Made by a program: the position numbers and the translations under genes | Shown here: positions 9,324 to 16,688 of the stretch, piece after piece | How the letters are laid out: every line of letters starts with the position of its first letter | Numbering within the stretch: the stretch's first letter is position 1 | Assembly: GCF_013155295.1 (NCBI RefSeq) | Contig: NZ_JABJXT010000027.1 | Span: forward strand, 1 to 37,396 | Source: Pseudogemmobacter hezensis | Lineage (GTDB): Bacteria; Pseudomonadota; Alphaproteobacteria; Rhodobacterales; Rhodobacteraceae | Length of the DNA stretch: 37,396 nt | Direction of reading: 5' to 3' | The notes under the pieces: model-generated | The model's input: only the letters and a program-made list of their open reading frames with translations | Told to the model about the DNA's origin: nothing | The model's database searches: none

Positions 9324-10843
9324 GCTACGCCGTCACGCTGCCGGAACGCGGGTTGCTTAATGCCTGGCGTGACGCCGCCCGTATCGCGATCAGCCATCGC
9401 ATCGCACCGGATCAGATCGACTGGAAGACCGCCGCCGATGCCGATGCCGATGCCGATAACAGCCCGACTGCGGGCGGATTGTTCGCAACCGAGGCGCTGC
9501 CATCAGCGCCCGGGCCGCATCAGGCGCAGGTGCCGCAGGCGTTTATCCGGCTGGCAGGCTCGGTGATCTGGCATTCCGCCCCCGCCCGGCTGGCGGCGCT
9601 TTATCAGGCGTTGTGGCGGCTTGATCTGCGGCAGGGCGAGCCGCTGTCACAGGCCGATCCTTTGGGGCGGCGGCTGAACCTGATGGCAAAGGCGGTCGGG
9701 CGCGACATCCACAAAATGCATGCCTTTGTGCGGTTTCGGGAAATCCCCGCGGGCCCTGACACAGCGGGCCGCCACCGCTTTGCCGCCTGGTTCGAGCCAG
9801 AGCATAACACGCTGGAGCCAGGCAGCCCCTTCTTCGCAAAGCGCTTTGCGGACATGGACTGGATGATCGCCACCCCGCGCCTGACCGCGCAGTTCATCGC
9901 AGGCAGCCTCAGCTTTCAGCCGGGCGGTGCCCGCCCCAATCTGCCCGGGCCCGATCTGTCTGAGGATGCCTCAGAAAGCCTCTGGGCCACCTATTTCGCC
10001 AATATCTTCAACCCCGCGCGGGTCAAGCTGGACGCGATGCGGTCAGAGATGCCGAAGAAATACTGGAAGAACCTGCCCGAGACGCGGCTGATCCCCGATA
10101 TGCTGAAAGATGCGGAATCCCGCGTGGCGCGGATGCATGCGGCGGCGGCCAGCACCCCGCGCCCGGGCTCCGCCCCGGTCTCGACACGTTACCGTGCGAC
10201 GATGCCGGTGGCCGCCGATCTGCCAGACACCCTGGAGGCCGCACAAAAGGCCGCGCAGCAATGCCGCCGCTGCGGCCTTTGCGAGGCGGCAACGCAAACC
10301 GTCTGGGGCGAGGGTGCAACTGACGCCCGGCTTATGCTTGTGGGCGAGCAGCCCGGCGACCAGGAAGACCTTGAGGGGCGCCCCTTCACCGGCCCGGCGG
10401 GTCAGCTGCTGCGCAGCCTTATGGCAGAGGCTGGCATCGCGCCCTCATCGGTCTGGCTGACCAATGCGGTGAAACATTTCAAATTCGTCCCACGCGGCAA
10501 AGAGCGTCTGCATCAGAACCCGAACCGCCAGGAAATCGGGGATTGCCGCTGGTGGCTGGGGCTGGAGCTGGCCTTCATCCGGCCAAAGCTGGTGGTCGCG
10601 CTTGGTGCCTCGGCCGCTTTCGCACTGACCGGGAAGGCCGCAGCTCTGGAGGACCGGCGCGGCAGGATCGAGACGGGCCTGCATGGTGGCCCGGTCCTGA
10701 TCACCTGGCACCCCGCCGCCATCCTGCGCCAGCCCGACAAAGCCGCCGCCATGGACCTCAGGGCAGCGCTGTCGACGGACCTGAGCCTGGCGCTTTCTGC
10801 CTGCGCCGATCCTTCCCGCCCCGGGAACCCCCAGGAATACTGA
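9320..10843 (+). CDS. udgX: UdgX-family uracil-DNA binding protein/glycosylase with N-terminal DUF4130-like domain
   Basis: A 507-residue fusion starting at GTG 9320. The first ~250 residues match the DUF4130-like domain commonly linked to the radical-SAM neighbour. The C-terminal part is a family-4-like uracil-DNA glycosylase of the UdgX type. The FeS cysteines begin with CRRCGLC (315-321). The active-site motif GEQPGDQED is at 342-350. The loop GKERLH places His398 where Mycobacterium smegmatis UdgX has His109, the residue that forms a covalent bond with the abasic sugar after uracil removal. It probably traps uracil lesions (inference from family). An odd (Asp-Ala)n stretch near residues 39-46 comes from a 6-bp repeat. 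Confidence 0.9.
   Translation: MSYAVTLPERGLLNAWRDAARIAISHRIAPDQIDWKTAADADADADNSPTAGGLFATEALPSAPGPHQAQVPQAFIRLAGSVIWHSAPARLAALYQALWRLDLRQGEPLSQADPLGRRLNLMAKAVGRDIHKMHAFVRFREIPAGPDTAGRHRFAAWFEPEHNTLEPGSPFFAKRFADMDWMIATPRLTAQFIAGSLSFQPGGARPNLPGPDLSEDASESLWATYFANIFNPARVKLDAMRSEMPKKYWKNLPETRLIPDMLKDAESRVARMHAAAASTPRPGSAPVSTRYRATMPVAADLPDTLEAAQKAAQQCRRCGLCEAATQTVWGEGATDARLMLVGEQPGDQEDLEGRPFTGPAGQLLRSLMAEAGIAPSSVWLTNAVKHFKFVPRGKERLHQNPNRQEIGDCRWWLGLELAFIRPKLVVALGASAAFALTGKAAALEDRRGRIETGLHGGPVLITWHPAAILRQPDKAAAMDLRAALSTDLSLALSACADPSRPGNPQEY
9434..9457 (+). repeat. 6-bp microsatellite (GCCGAT x 4) in udgX
   Basis: Four perfect GCCGAT copies encode alternating Ala and Asp in a poorly structured N-terminal stretch. 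The period keeps the reading frame. Confidence 0.85.
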
Positions 10844-10853
10844 GACAGTTTCG

Positions 10854-10878
10854 GGAACCGAAAGCCTCTCAGATCGTT
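10854..10878 (+). promoter_or_regulatory. EcfG-type (general stress) promoter motif
   Basis: GGAAC at 10854-10858 and CGTT at 10875-10878 are separated by 16 bp, matching the alphaproteobacterial EcfG consensus GGAAC-N16/17-CGTT. It lies about 50 bp before the DUF883-like gene. Some Rhodobacteraceae lack the PhyR-EcfG system, so the match needs a genome context this window does not give. Confidence 0.45.
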
Positions 10879-10926
10879 TTCTCAGCGAGGGTCTCTGACC
10901 CAGCCTTGTTCAAAAGGAGTGATGTA

Positions 10927-11256
10927 ATGGCCGATTCTGAAGATGATATCCGTGCAAATCTCGAAAAACAGATCACCGATCTGAAGAAGGAAATATCGAA
11001 AATCAGCAAGTCACTCGCATCGCGTGCATCGGAGGCGGTGGATGATGCCGAAGAGGCCTTCGAGGAAGGCAAGGGCCGCGCCCGTCACGCCGCACGTCAT
11101 GCTGTCGCCCAGGTTCGTGACCAGGCCCATGTCGCCGTGGGCGCCATGCGCGACAATCCCGGCACGACTGCCACCGTCCTGTCGACGGTGGGCCTTCTGG
11201 GCCTGGCAGCCGGGCTGCTTCTCAGCGGTGCCCTCTCTGGCGATCGCCGCCGCTGA
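10927..11256 (+). CDS. DUF883/ElaB-YqjD-like membrane-anchored protein
   Basis: A small protein of 109 residues with AAAGGAG placed before the ATG. An acidic and basic coiled-coil-like N-terminal part (repeating Lys, Glu and Ala, about residues 10-75) is followed by one hydrophobic segment near the C-terminus (TVLSTVGLLGLAAGLLLSGA) and a short basic tail, GDRRR. This is the layout of ElaB/YqjD-type proteins, which are tail-anchored in the inner membrane and, in E. coli, bind ribosomes in stationary phase. Here the role is inferred. A general-stress-type promoter motif lies upstream and a strong hairpin downstream, so it appears to be monocistronic. Confidence 0.8.
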   Translation: MADSEDDIRANLEKQITDLKKEISKISKSLASRASEAVDDAEEAFEEGKGRARHAARHAVAQVRDQAHVAVGAMRDNPGTTATVLSTVGLLGLAAGLLLSGALSGDRRR

Positions 11257-11300
11257 CACCATTGCCCCGCCGGAATGAGTTTCCCTCGCTTTCCGGCGAA

Positions 11301-11329
11301 CCGTGGCCCGCATCATCTGCGGGCCACGG
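11301..11329 (+). terminator. Rho-independent-type terminator after the DUF883-like gene
   Basis: A perfect 12-bp stem (11301-11312 with 11318-11329) with a 5-nt loop is followed by ACCTTTTC. The stem is the longest perfect one noticed in the window; the T-run is short. Confidence 0.65.
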
Positions 11330-11330
11330 A

Positions 11331-11398
11331 CCTTTTCGGACCACCGACATTTTCGGACCACTGGCATTTTCGCACTACGGAGATTTTCGGAACCGGAG
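11331..11398. repeat. Tandem repeat, 17 bp x 4
   Basis: Units 11331-11347, 11348-11364, 11365-11381 and 11382-11398 each contain (C/A)TTTTCG(G/C)(A)CC. The period is exactly 17 bp throughout, with increasing divergence along the array. It begins directly after the terminator hairpin and is non-coding. Confidence 0.8.
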
Positions 11399-11566
11399 CC
11401 TTTAAACGGGGCCTTTAACGGAACCGCGACACTGAGGACAGGTCGGGATGGTCCAGGTCCTGCCTCAGACCCTCTGAAAAACGCAGCGGGGGAATTATGG
11501 TCAGCCTGGCTGCGCAACACTGCACGCTGACCGAAAAGAGGATCGGACCGCCCCCATGAGGCCGCC

Positions 11567-12007
11567 ATGAGATTGATAGTTTTCATTGTCCCGGTGGTGG
11601 TTGTCGGCTGGATCATCGGCTGGCTGAATGTGCCTGGCCCCTGGTATCAGGGCCTTGCCAAACCTGCGTTTAATCCGCCCAACTGGGTCTTTGCGCCCGT
11701 CTGGACGGCGCTATACGTCATGATCGGCGCCGTGGGCTGGCGTCTGTGGAACCGCTCGGCTGACAGAGGGCTTCGCACCCTGTGGGTTGCTCAGCTGGCC
11801 CTGAACTATGCCTGGTCGCCTGCATTCTTCGGGGCAGAGAAACCGGGGCTGGCCCTTACTGTCATCAGCCTGCTGCTTGCGGTCATCCTTTCCTTCACCC
11901 TGCGGGCAAGGCGGCATGATCCGGCCTCGGCCACGCTGTTCCTGCCCTATCTGGCCTGGGTTGCCTTTGCATTCGTGCTAAATTTCGAAATCTGGCGACT
12001 GAACTGA
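11567..12007 (+). CDS. tspO: TspO/MBR family tryptophan-rich sensory protein
   Basis: A 146-residue integral membrane protein of the TspO (peripheral benzodiazepine receptor) family, with about five hydrophobic segments. The Trp/Pro-rich signature is clear: GPWYQGLAKPAFNPPNW followed by VFAPVWTALY in the first ~50 residues, then WRLWNRS. Members bind porphyrins. In Rhodobacter sphaeroides TspO is an outer-membrane regulator of photosynthesis genes in response to oxygen. No photosynthesis or tetrapyrrole genes are seen nearby, so the role here is open. A GAGG lies a few bases before the ATG. The gene is convergent with the acyltransferase gene, with only 35 bp between their ends. Confidence 0.93.
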   Translation: MRLIVFIVPVVVVGWIIGWLNVPGPWYQGLAKPAFNPPNWVFAPVWTALYVMIGAVGWRLWNRSADRGLRTLWVAQLALNYAWSPAFFGAEKPGLALTVISLLLAVILSFTLRARRHDPASATLFLPYLAWVAFAFVLNFEIWRLN

Positions 12008-12042
12008 TCGCATCGTGACAGGCGCATTGCCGCCGCCCTGCC

Positions 12043-12717
12043 TCAGCCTTGGTCGGAAAAGGCTTGGGCGCCGGAAAAGGCGGGGGCGGCGAAAGCGGGA
12101 TCCAGCGCCGCGCAAAAGGCGCTGGCATCGTCATCACGAAAGCCCGCGAGATTGGCCATGATCTGCGCCATGGGCCAATCCCACCAGGCAATCCGCGCAA
12201 GGCTGGCGCGCACCTCTGCCGGGAAGCGGTATTTCACATGCCGCCCCGGCACCCCGGCGATGATCGACCAGGGCGCGACATCCTTCGTCACCACCGCCCC
12301 CGCCGCAAGAACGGCACCGTCGCCGATCCGCAGCCCGGGCAGCACGATAACCCCATGCCCGATCCAGACATCATTGCCGATCACCACCCGCGCGGCCCGG
12401 CGTGCGGCAAAGAAGGCCTGATCGCGGCTTTGCCCGGCGGCGTAATACTCGGGGCAATAGGTAAAGCGGTGCTGGCTTGCCCGCTGCATCGGATGGTTCG
12501 GCGCACCGATCCGCACAGTCGCCGCGATGGCGCAAAAGCGCCCGATCTCGCTGTCTGAGATCATGCAATCCTGGCCGACATAGCTGTAATCGCCAAGGCT
12601 CGAATACTCGATCCGGCTGCGCTCAAGCACCTCGCAGCTTTGTCCGAGAACGGTCTCGCGCAAAGAGGCCTCGGGGCTGACGATGGTCTGCGCAAGTTTT
12701 GGGCCGGGCATGTTCAT
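12043..12717 (-). CDS. Hexapeptide-repeat acyltransferase of the phosphonate-metabolism type
   Basis: A 224-residue left-handed beta-helix acyltransferase. Hexapeptide repeats run through the middle, with typical stretches such as VVIGNDVWIGHGVIVLPG and GAVLAAGAVVTKDVAPWS. The motif NHPMQRASQHRFTY and the C-terminal WWDWP are typical of the transferase family found in phosphonate (phn) gene clusters (TIGR03308-like, from memory). No phn lyase genes are present. Instead it is the last gene of an ABC transporter/kinase operon, and its ATG overlaps the kinase stop by 4 bp. A substrate related to the imported compound is likely (inference). Chloramphenicol-type acetyltransferases share the fold, but the sequence fits the phn-type better. 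Confidence 0.8.
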   Translation of the reverse strand: MNMPGPKLAQTIVSPEASLRETVLGQSCEVLERSRIEYSSLGDYSYVGQDCMISDSEIGRFCAIAATVRIGAPNHPMQRASQHRFTYCPEYYAAGQSRDQAFFAARRAARVVIGNDVWIGHGVIVLPGLRIGDGAVLAAGAVVTKDVAPWSIIAGVPGRHVKYRFPAEVRASLARIAWWDWPMAQIMANLAGFRDDDASAFCAALDPAFAAPAFSGAQAFSDQG

Positions 12718-13544
12718 TGATCCTCACATCGGTTTTGCAGCAACCAGTCGCGGGCCAGAGTGCCCGCATGTTCAACGGCCTGTGCAGGTGACATCCCCAG
12801 GGACAGCGCATGGCAAAGCCCGCCCGCATAGCTGTCACCCGCCCCGATCGAGTTTTTCAAAACCAGCGGCCGGTTGATGGGAATCGTTTGCGCATCACCC
12901 TGTACGGGCAGCAGCAGCACCGGGCCGGGCCCGTCGGTCAGGATCAGCGCCCGCAGCCGCGCCCCGCAGACGCCCCGCGCCCGTGCGAGGATTTCACCTG
13001 GGGTCAGGTCTGCGAAGTCCGCGGCCGAGGTGATGGCGTAATCCGCCGCGATCTCTGCATCCGCGATCAGCGGCAGCTGCAAAAGCACGAGATCCAGATG
13101 GGACAGCGCCTCACGCAGCCCCGCCCCGATGTGGTGGATGTTGAGATAGGCGGCCCCCGCTTCGGGCGGCGGGCCAGAGAGGTCAAAGACCGGCTGGCGA
13201 CCAGGGGCCTGCAGGATCGTGCGCTCGCCGTCGGGGGCCAGCAGGATCTCGGTCAGCACAGTCGCGGGTGCGCCGCGTGCGATATGGGCGGTGCCAAAGC
13301 CAGCCGCCTGCAATGCTGCGAAGGTCTCTTGCCCCATCGCGTCACTGGCCAGCGCCGAGACATATTCCACCCGGTGGCCAAGCTCGTGCAGCCGGTTTCC
13401 GGTAAAGAAGGCGCCGCCGCCGCGGCTGATCTCACGCTCTGTCCAGCGTTGCCGCCCGCCAGAGACCAGCCTCTCTGACAGCCGCCAGATCCGGTCATGG
13501 TTGATATGGCCCACCACCATGACGGGCCGTCTCAGATTGCCCAT
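12714..13544 (-). CDS. PfkB/ribokinase-family sugar kinase
   Basis: A 276-residue cytoplasmic kinase of the PfkB family that would phosphorylate a sugar or nucleoside-like substrate with ATP. The C-terminal signature GAGDSYAGG (residues 234-242) contains the catalytic base Asp237. The N-terminal glycine-rich substrate motif is present as SRGGGAFFTGN. It lies 3 bp after the second permease gene and overlaps the acyltransferase gene by 4 bp, so it is probably co-expressed with the transporter and acts on what is imported. The substrate cannot be read from the sequence. Confidence 0.88.
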   Translation of the reverse strand: MGNLRRPVMVVGHINHDRIWRLSERLVSGGRQRWTEREISRGGGAFFTGNRLHELGHRVEYVSALASDAMGQETFAALQAAGFGTAHIARGAPATVLTEILLAPDGERTILQAPGRQPVFDLSGPPPEAGAAYLNIHHIGAGLREALSHLDLVLLQLPLIADAEIAADYAITSAADFADLTPGEILARARGVCGARLRALILTDGPGPVLLLPVQGDAQTIPINRPLVLKNSIGAGDSYAGGLCHALSLGMSPAQAVEHAGTLARDWLLQNRCEDQ

Positions 13545-13547
13545 CTC

Positions 13548-14384
13548 TCACTTCTCTCCCAGGCCGGGCGCAAGCGCCTCGACGATATAGCGTTGCGCCA
13601 GCAGGAAAACCCCAAGCACCGGCAGGATCGACAAAAGCCCCGTCGCCATCAGCGCGCCCCAGGGGGTTTCGGCGGCATCAAGATCGGCAAAAAGCGCGAT
13701 CCCGGTGGTCAGGGTTTTCTTGCCCGCATCATCAAGCACCAGCTGACCCCAGAGATAGATGTTCCAGGCCCCCATGAACGAGATCACCGAAAGCGCCGCA
13801 ATCGCCCCCATGACATTGGGAAGCGCGATCTGGGTGAACTGCCGCCACACCCCTGCCCCGTCGATCCGCGCCGCCTCAAACATCGAGGCGGGCAGCTGCA
13901 GGAAGCTTTGGCGAAAGTAGAAAACATAGAAGCCGACATAGGGGATCATCGGCACGATCATCGCGCTGTAGGTGTCAAACATCTGCAGCTTTACCACCCC
14001 GATATAGGTCGGGATGATCGCCAGCACGGCCGGGAAAGACATGGTGGCCACAATGATCCAGAACGCCGCATCGCGCCCGGCAAAGCGCATACGCGCGAAG
14101 GCATAGCCCGCAGGCAGGCTGAGCAGCAGCTTGCCCAGCGTGATCAGGGCCGAGGTCAGGATCGAATTCCACAGCCAGGCCCAGATCGGCTGACGCCTTG
14201 CGGCCTCGGTGAAATTCGCAAGCGTCGGGCTTTCGGGCCAGAACCGCATGGATTTCGCCGCGATCAGATCCTGGGGCGTGAAGGCCGCCGTCACGATCCA
14301 CAAAAGCGGGAATACCGTCAGCGCCGACAGGACCAGCAACAGCCCATGCAAAACGACGCGTCCAGGCGTGAATGCGCGGCTCAT
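13548..14384 (-). CDS. Sugar-type ABC transporter permease (MalG/UgpE-like)
   Basis: An inner-membrane permease of the CUT1 family, 278 residues with about six membrane segments. The EAA loop that contacts the ATPase reads FEAARIDGAGVWRQF followed by LP. I start it at the ATG at 14384 (MSRAFTPGRV), which overlaps the stop of the upstream permease by 4 bp. A longer frame to 14510 adds non-membrane sequence that duplicates coding bases of the neighbour. With its partner it would form the translocation channel for the compound bound by the 15268-16509 protein. Confidence 0.92.
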   Translation of the reverse strand: MSRAFTPGRVVLHGLLLVLSALTVFPLLWIVTAAFTPQDLIAAKSMRFWPESPTLANFTEAARRQPIWAWLWNSILTSALITLGKLLLSLPAGYAFARMRFAGRDAAFWIIVATMSFPAVLAIIPTYIGVVKLQMFDTYSAMIVPMIPYVGFYVFYFRQSFLQLPASMFEAARIDGAGVWRQFTQIALPNVMGAIAALSVISFMGAWNIYLWGQLVLDDAGKKTLTTGIALFADLDAAETPWGALMATGLLSILPVLGVFLLAQRYIVEALAPGLGEK

Positions 14385-15268
14385 TCGTAATGCACCTTCC
14401 GCTCGACCAGGGCGAATTGCGCCCATGTCACCAGCAGGACTGCGGCGATCATCATCATGGCAACCGCGCTGGCCTGACCGAACTGGAAATAGCCAAGCCC
14501 TTGCTGCCACAGGTAATAAAGCAGGTTGGTGCTTGATCCGGCAGGGCCACCACCCGTCAGCACATCCACCACCCCCACGATATCATCAAGCACCGAAAAC
14601 AACGTGGTTACGGCGATGAAAAACGCGGTGGGCGAGATCAGCGGCAGCGTCAGATCGAAAAACATCCGCAGCCGTCCCGCGCCATCAAGCCGCGCGGCCT
14701 CGATCAGGCTTTGCGGCACCGTGGCCAGCGCCGCGAGCCACAAAAGCATATTGAGGCCGAAACTTTTCCAGAATGTCACCATCGAGACGGCCAAGATCGC
14801 CAGATCCGGGTCGGTGTGCCAGCGCGAGCGCGGCCAGCCAAAGGCGCTGAGAACCTCGTTGAACAGCCCGTTCACCGGGTTCAACAGCCAGGACCAGGCC
14901 ACCCCCGCCACCGAATAGGCAACAATCGTCGGCAAAAAGAGGGCGCTGCGATAGATCACCGCCATCCGCGAGCCGCGCAATCCATGGATCATCAGCGCGA
15001 ATATCAGCGGCAAAATGATCTGCGCCGGGATCAGGATCACGCAGTAAAGCACGGTGTTCCAGGCCGCCTGCCGGAAATCACGCCTGGCAAGCACCGCCTC
15101 GTAATGATCAGCCCCTGCAAAGCCGATCTCTGGCGACAGCAGGTTCCAGTCCAGCACCGAAAGCACCAGCGAGGCGATCATCGGCCCGTATAGGAAGATG
15201 ATCACCGACAGGACGGCTGGCCCCACAAAGAGCCACGGGACCAGCCTTTTCATCATGCCCGGCTGCAT
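14381..15268 (-). CDS. Sugar-type ABC transporter permease (MalF/UgpA-like)
   Basis: A CUT1-family inner-membrane permease, about 295 residues. It has a hydrophobic N-terminal segment (WLFVGPAVLSVIIFLYG) and an EAA loop, IEAARLDGAGRLRMF, followed by LPLISP. The ATG at 15268 overlaps the binding-protein stop codon (TGATG arrangement). Nearby alternative starts at MMKRL, four codons later, are possible. The C-terminus (ERKVHYE) resembles the end of UgpA (ERRVHYG). It partners the next permease gene. No ATPase gene follows in this operon. Confidence 0.92.
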   Translation of the reverse strand: MQPGMMKRLVPWLFVGPAVLSVIIFLYGPMIASLVLSVLDWNLLSPEIGFAGADHYEAVLARRDFRQAAWNTVLYCVILIPAQIILPLIFALMIHGLRGSRMAVIYRSALFLPTIVAYSVAGVAWSWLLNPVNGLFNEVLSAFGWPRSRWHTDPDLAILAVSMVTFWKSFGLNMLLWLAALATVPQSLIEAARLDGAGRLRMFFDLTLPLISPTAFFIAVTTLFSVLDDIVGVVDVLTGGGPAGSSTNLLYYLWQQGLGYFQFGQASAVAMMMIAAVLLVTWAQFALVERKVHYE

Positions 15269-16509
15269 CAGTCTGCCAGCACCAGGGCCAGCTCTGCCGA
15301 AGCCTGTTTCAGACCCTCGGCCACGCTGACCTCTTTCGTCAGCATCCGGGTCACCCAATTGCGCCAGATGCCCTGCCCCTCCAGGCCGCGCTTGCCGGGC
15401 CAGATCGTCTCGGCGCTCAGGCCGTCCTGCAGCTGCGCCTCGGCGGGGGCCATGAACGCGTTGATCAGCGGGATCTCATGGGTCGAGGTGTTCAGATAGC
15501 CCACCTCGGACCAGATCATCTGACCTTCTTTTGAGGCGCAGAATTCCAGGAAGCTCAGCGCCGCCTGGGCACGCTCGGCTTCCTGGGTATAGACGGCCAG
15601 GAAATTGCCGCCGCTGTTCATATTGCGGGCATGGCCGGCAAGCCCCGGGAATTTCGCGGTAATGGCCTTTGCCGGGCCCTGCGGGAAGGAAACCGCGCGG
15701 GTGGAAGAGGTGGTGCAGATCGCCAGGGCACCGGCCTCGAAGGCCGCGTCCTGTTCCTTGCCCGACACCGGCAGCCAGAGCCCTTCATGGGCGGGGGCAC
15801 AAAAGGCCTCCATCCCGGCGCGGGCGGCGTCGCTCTCCAGCGCGAGGCGGCCTTCGGGGTCGATGATGAACCCGCCAGCGTTCTGGATGAAGCTTTGGCT
15901 TGTCCATTCGTTGTTCGACAGCGCCAGCGCCGAGCGATAGGTCGCATGCCCCTTCAGCGCCGCGTCCAGCTTGCGGCCCGCATCATAAAGCCAGTCGGTA
16001 TCGGGGTTTTCCGGCAGATCGGGCGAAAGCCCGGCCTCGGCCCAAAGCTGCGAATTGATGAAGGTGATCGGCGTCGACATCGCCCAGGGCAGGCCGATCA
16101 GCGCCTGATCAATGGTGACCAGCGGCACCAGCGAGGGGCGGAAATTTTCCATGATCGCGGCGGCGCGGGCCTCATCAATCTGGCGCAGATCGCGTGCGCC
16201 AAGGGTGCGGCGGGCGAAATAGCCGAATTTCCAGCCCGTCACCATCAGATCGGGCGCTTTCCCCGCCGCGATCCCGGCCAGCGCCTTGGCGGTGGCGGCC
16301 TCATAATCGCCGTCAAAGCGGTTCTCGACCTGCACGCCCAGGCCTTTGGCGTTGAAGGCGTCAACCACCTTCTGGAACGGCTTATCCGCGCCCCAGATCG
16401 ATGAGACGGTCAGCCTGACATCGCTGGCGCGGGCGCGGCCGGGCAGGAAGGAGGTCGCAAAAGCGGCGGCTCCGGTTGCCAGAATGGCGCGGCGGGAAAA
16501 CTGGGTCAT
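15268..16509 (-). CDS. Extracellular solute-binding protein, family 1, with Tat-type signal
   Basis: A periplasmic binding protein of the CUT1 transporter, about 413 residues. The N-terminus (MTQFSRRAILATGAAAF, then a cut near ARAS) has a twin arginine, suggesting Tat export in a folded state. Upstream TTG/GTG starts near 16548 are possible, but the Tat signal argues for the ATG at 16509; the ribosome binding site is weak for both. The mature protein has the family-1 layout (SSIWGADKPFQKVVDAFNAK near its start). It is the first gene of the operon, divergent from the DeoR-type repressor. The ligand is unknown; a sugar or polyol is usual for the family. Confidence 0.9.
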   Translation of the reverse strand: MTQFSRRAILATGAAAFATSFLPGRARASDVRLTVSSIWGADKPFQKVVDAFNAKGLGVQVENRFDGDYEAATAKALAGIAAGKAPDLMVTGWKFGYFARRTLGARDLRQIDEARAAAIMENFRPSLVPLVTIDQALIGLPWAMSTPITFINSQLWAEAGLSPDLPENPDTDWLYDAGRKLDAALKGHATYRSALALSNNEWTSQSFIQNAGGFIIDPEGRLALESDAARAGMEAFCAPAHEGLWLPVSGKEQDAAFEAGALAICTTSSTRAVSFPQGPAKAITAKFPGLAGHARNMNSGGNFLAVYTQEAERAQAALSFLEFCASKEGQMIWSEVGYLNTSTHEIPLINAFMAPAEAQLQDGLSAETIWPGKRGLEGQGIWRNWVTRMLTKEVSVAEGLKQASAELALVLAD

Positions 16510-16588
16510 CGGGGGATCTTTCGTGGTGGTGATGCTGTCTTTCACCAAAGACTAGCTGCCTTCCATGACAGCCAGATTGCCCGCTCAC

Positions 16589-16629
16589 GCCCGGTTTGCG
16601 GGATGAATGCCCGTTTGATGCCCGGTTTG
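16589..16629. promoter_or_regulatory. Direct repeats in the divergent promoter region, possible DeoR-type operator
   Basis: GCCCGGTTTG at 16589-16598, GCCCGTTTG at 16609-16617 and GCCCGGTTTG at 16620-16629 lie between the divergent binding-protein and repressor genes. The starts are spaced 20 and 11 bp, about two turns and one turn of the helix. A possible promoter for the repressor (TTGATG 16615-16620, TAATGT 16637-16642) overlaps the last copies. Operator function is inference. Confidence 0.4.
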
Positions 16630-16688
16630 TCATAAATAATGTGGGTCTTCTGTGGTCTTGCCAAAGCCAGCAGCACAGGAGGCCCCGC

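Larger units (their letters stand above)
11257..11566. other. Gap between the DUF883-like gene and tspO
   Basis: No gene is supported in these 310 bp. They hold a strong hairpin (11301-11329), a 17-bp tandem repeat (11331-11398), and a GAGG ribosome binding site just before tspO. Confidence 0.6.

Noticed and set aside
11331-11398. 17-bp repeats considered as a CRISPR array
   Set aside because: The units are contiguous without spacers, diverge from each other, and there are no cas genes.
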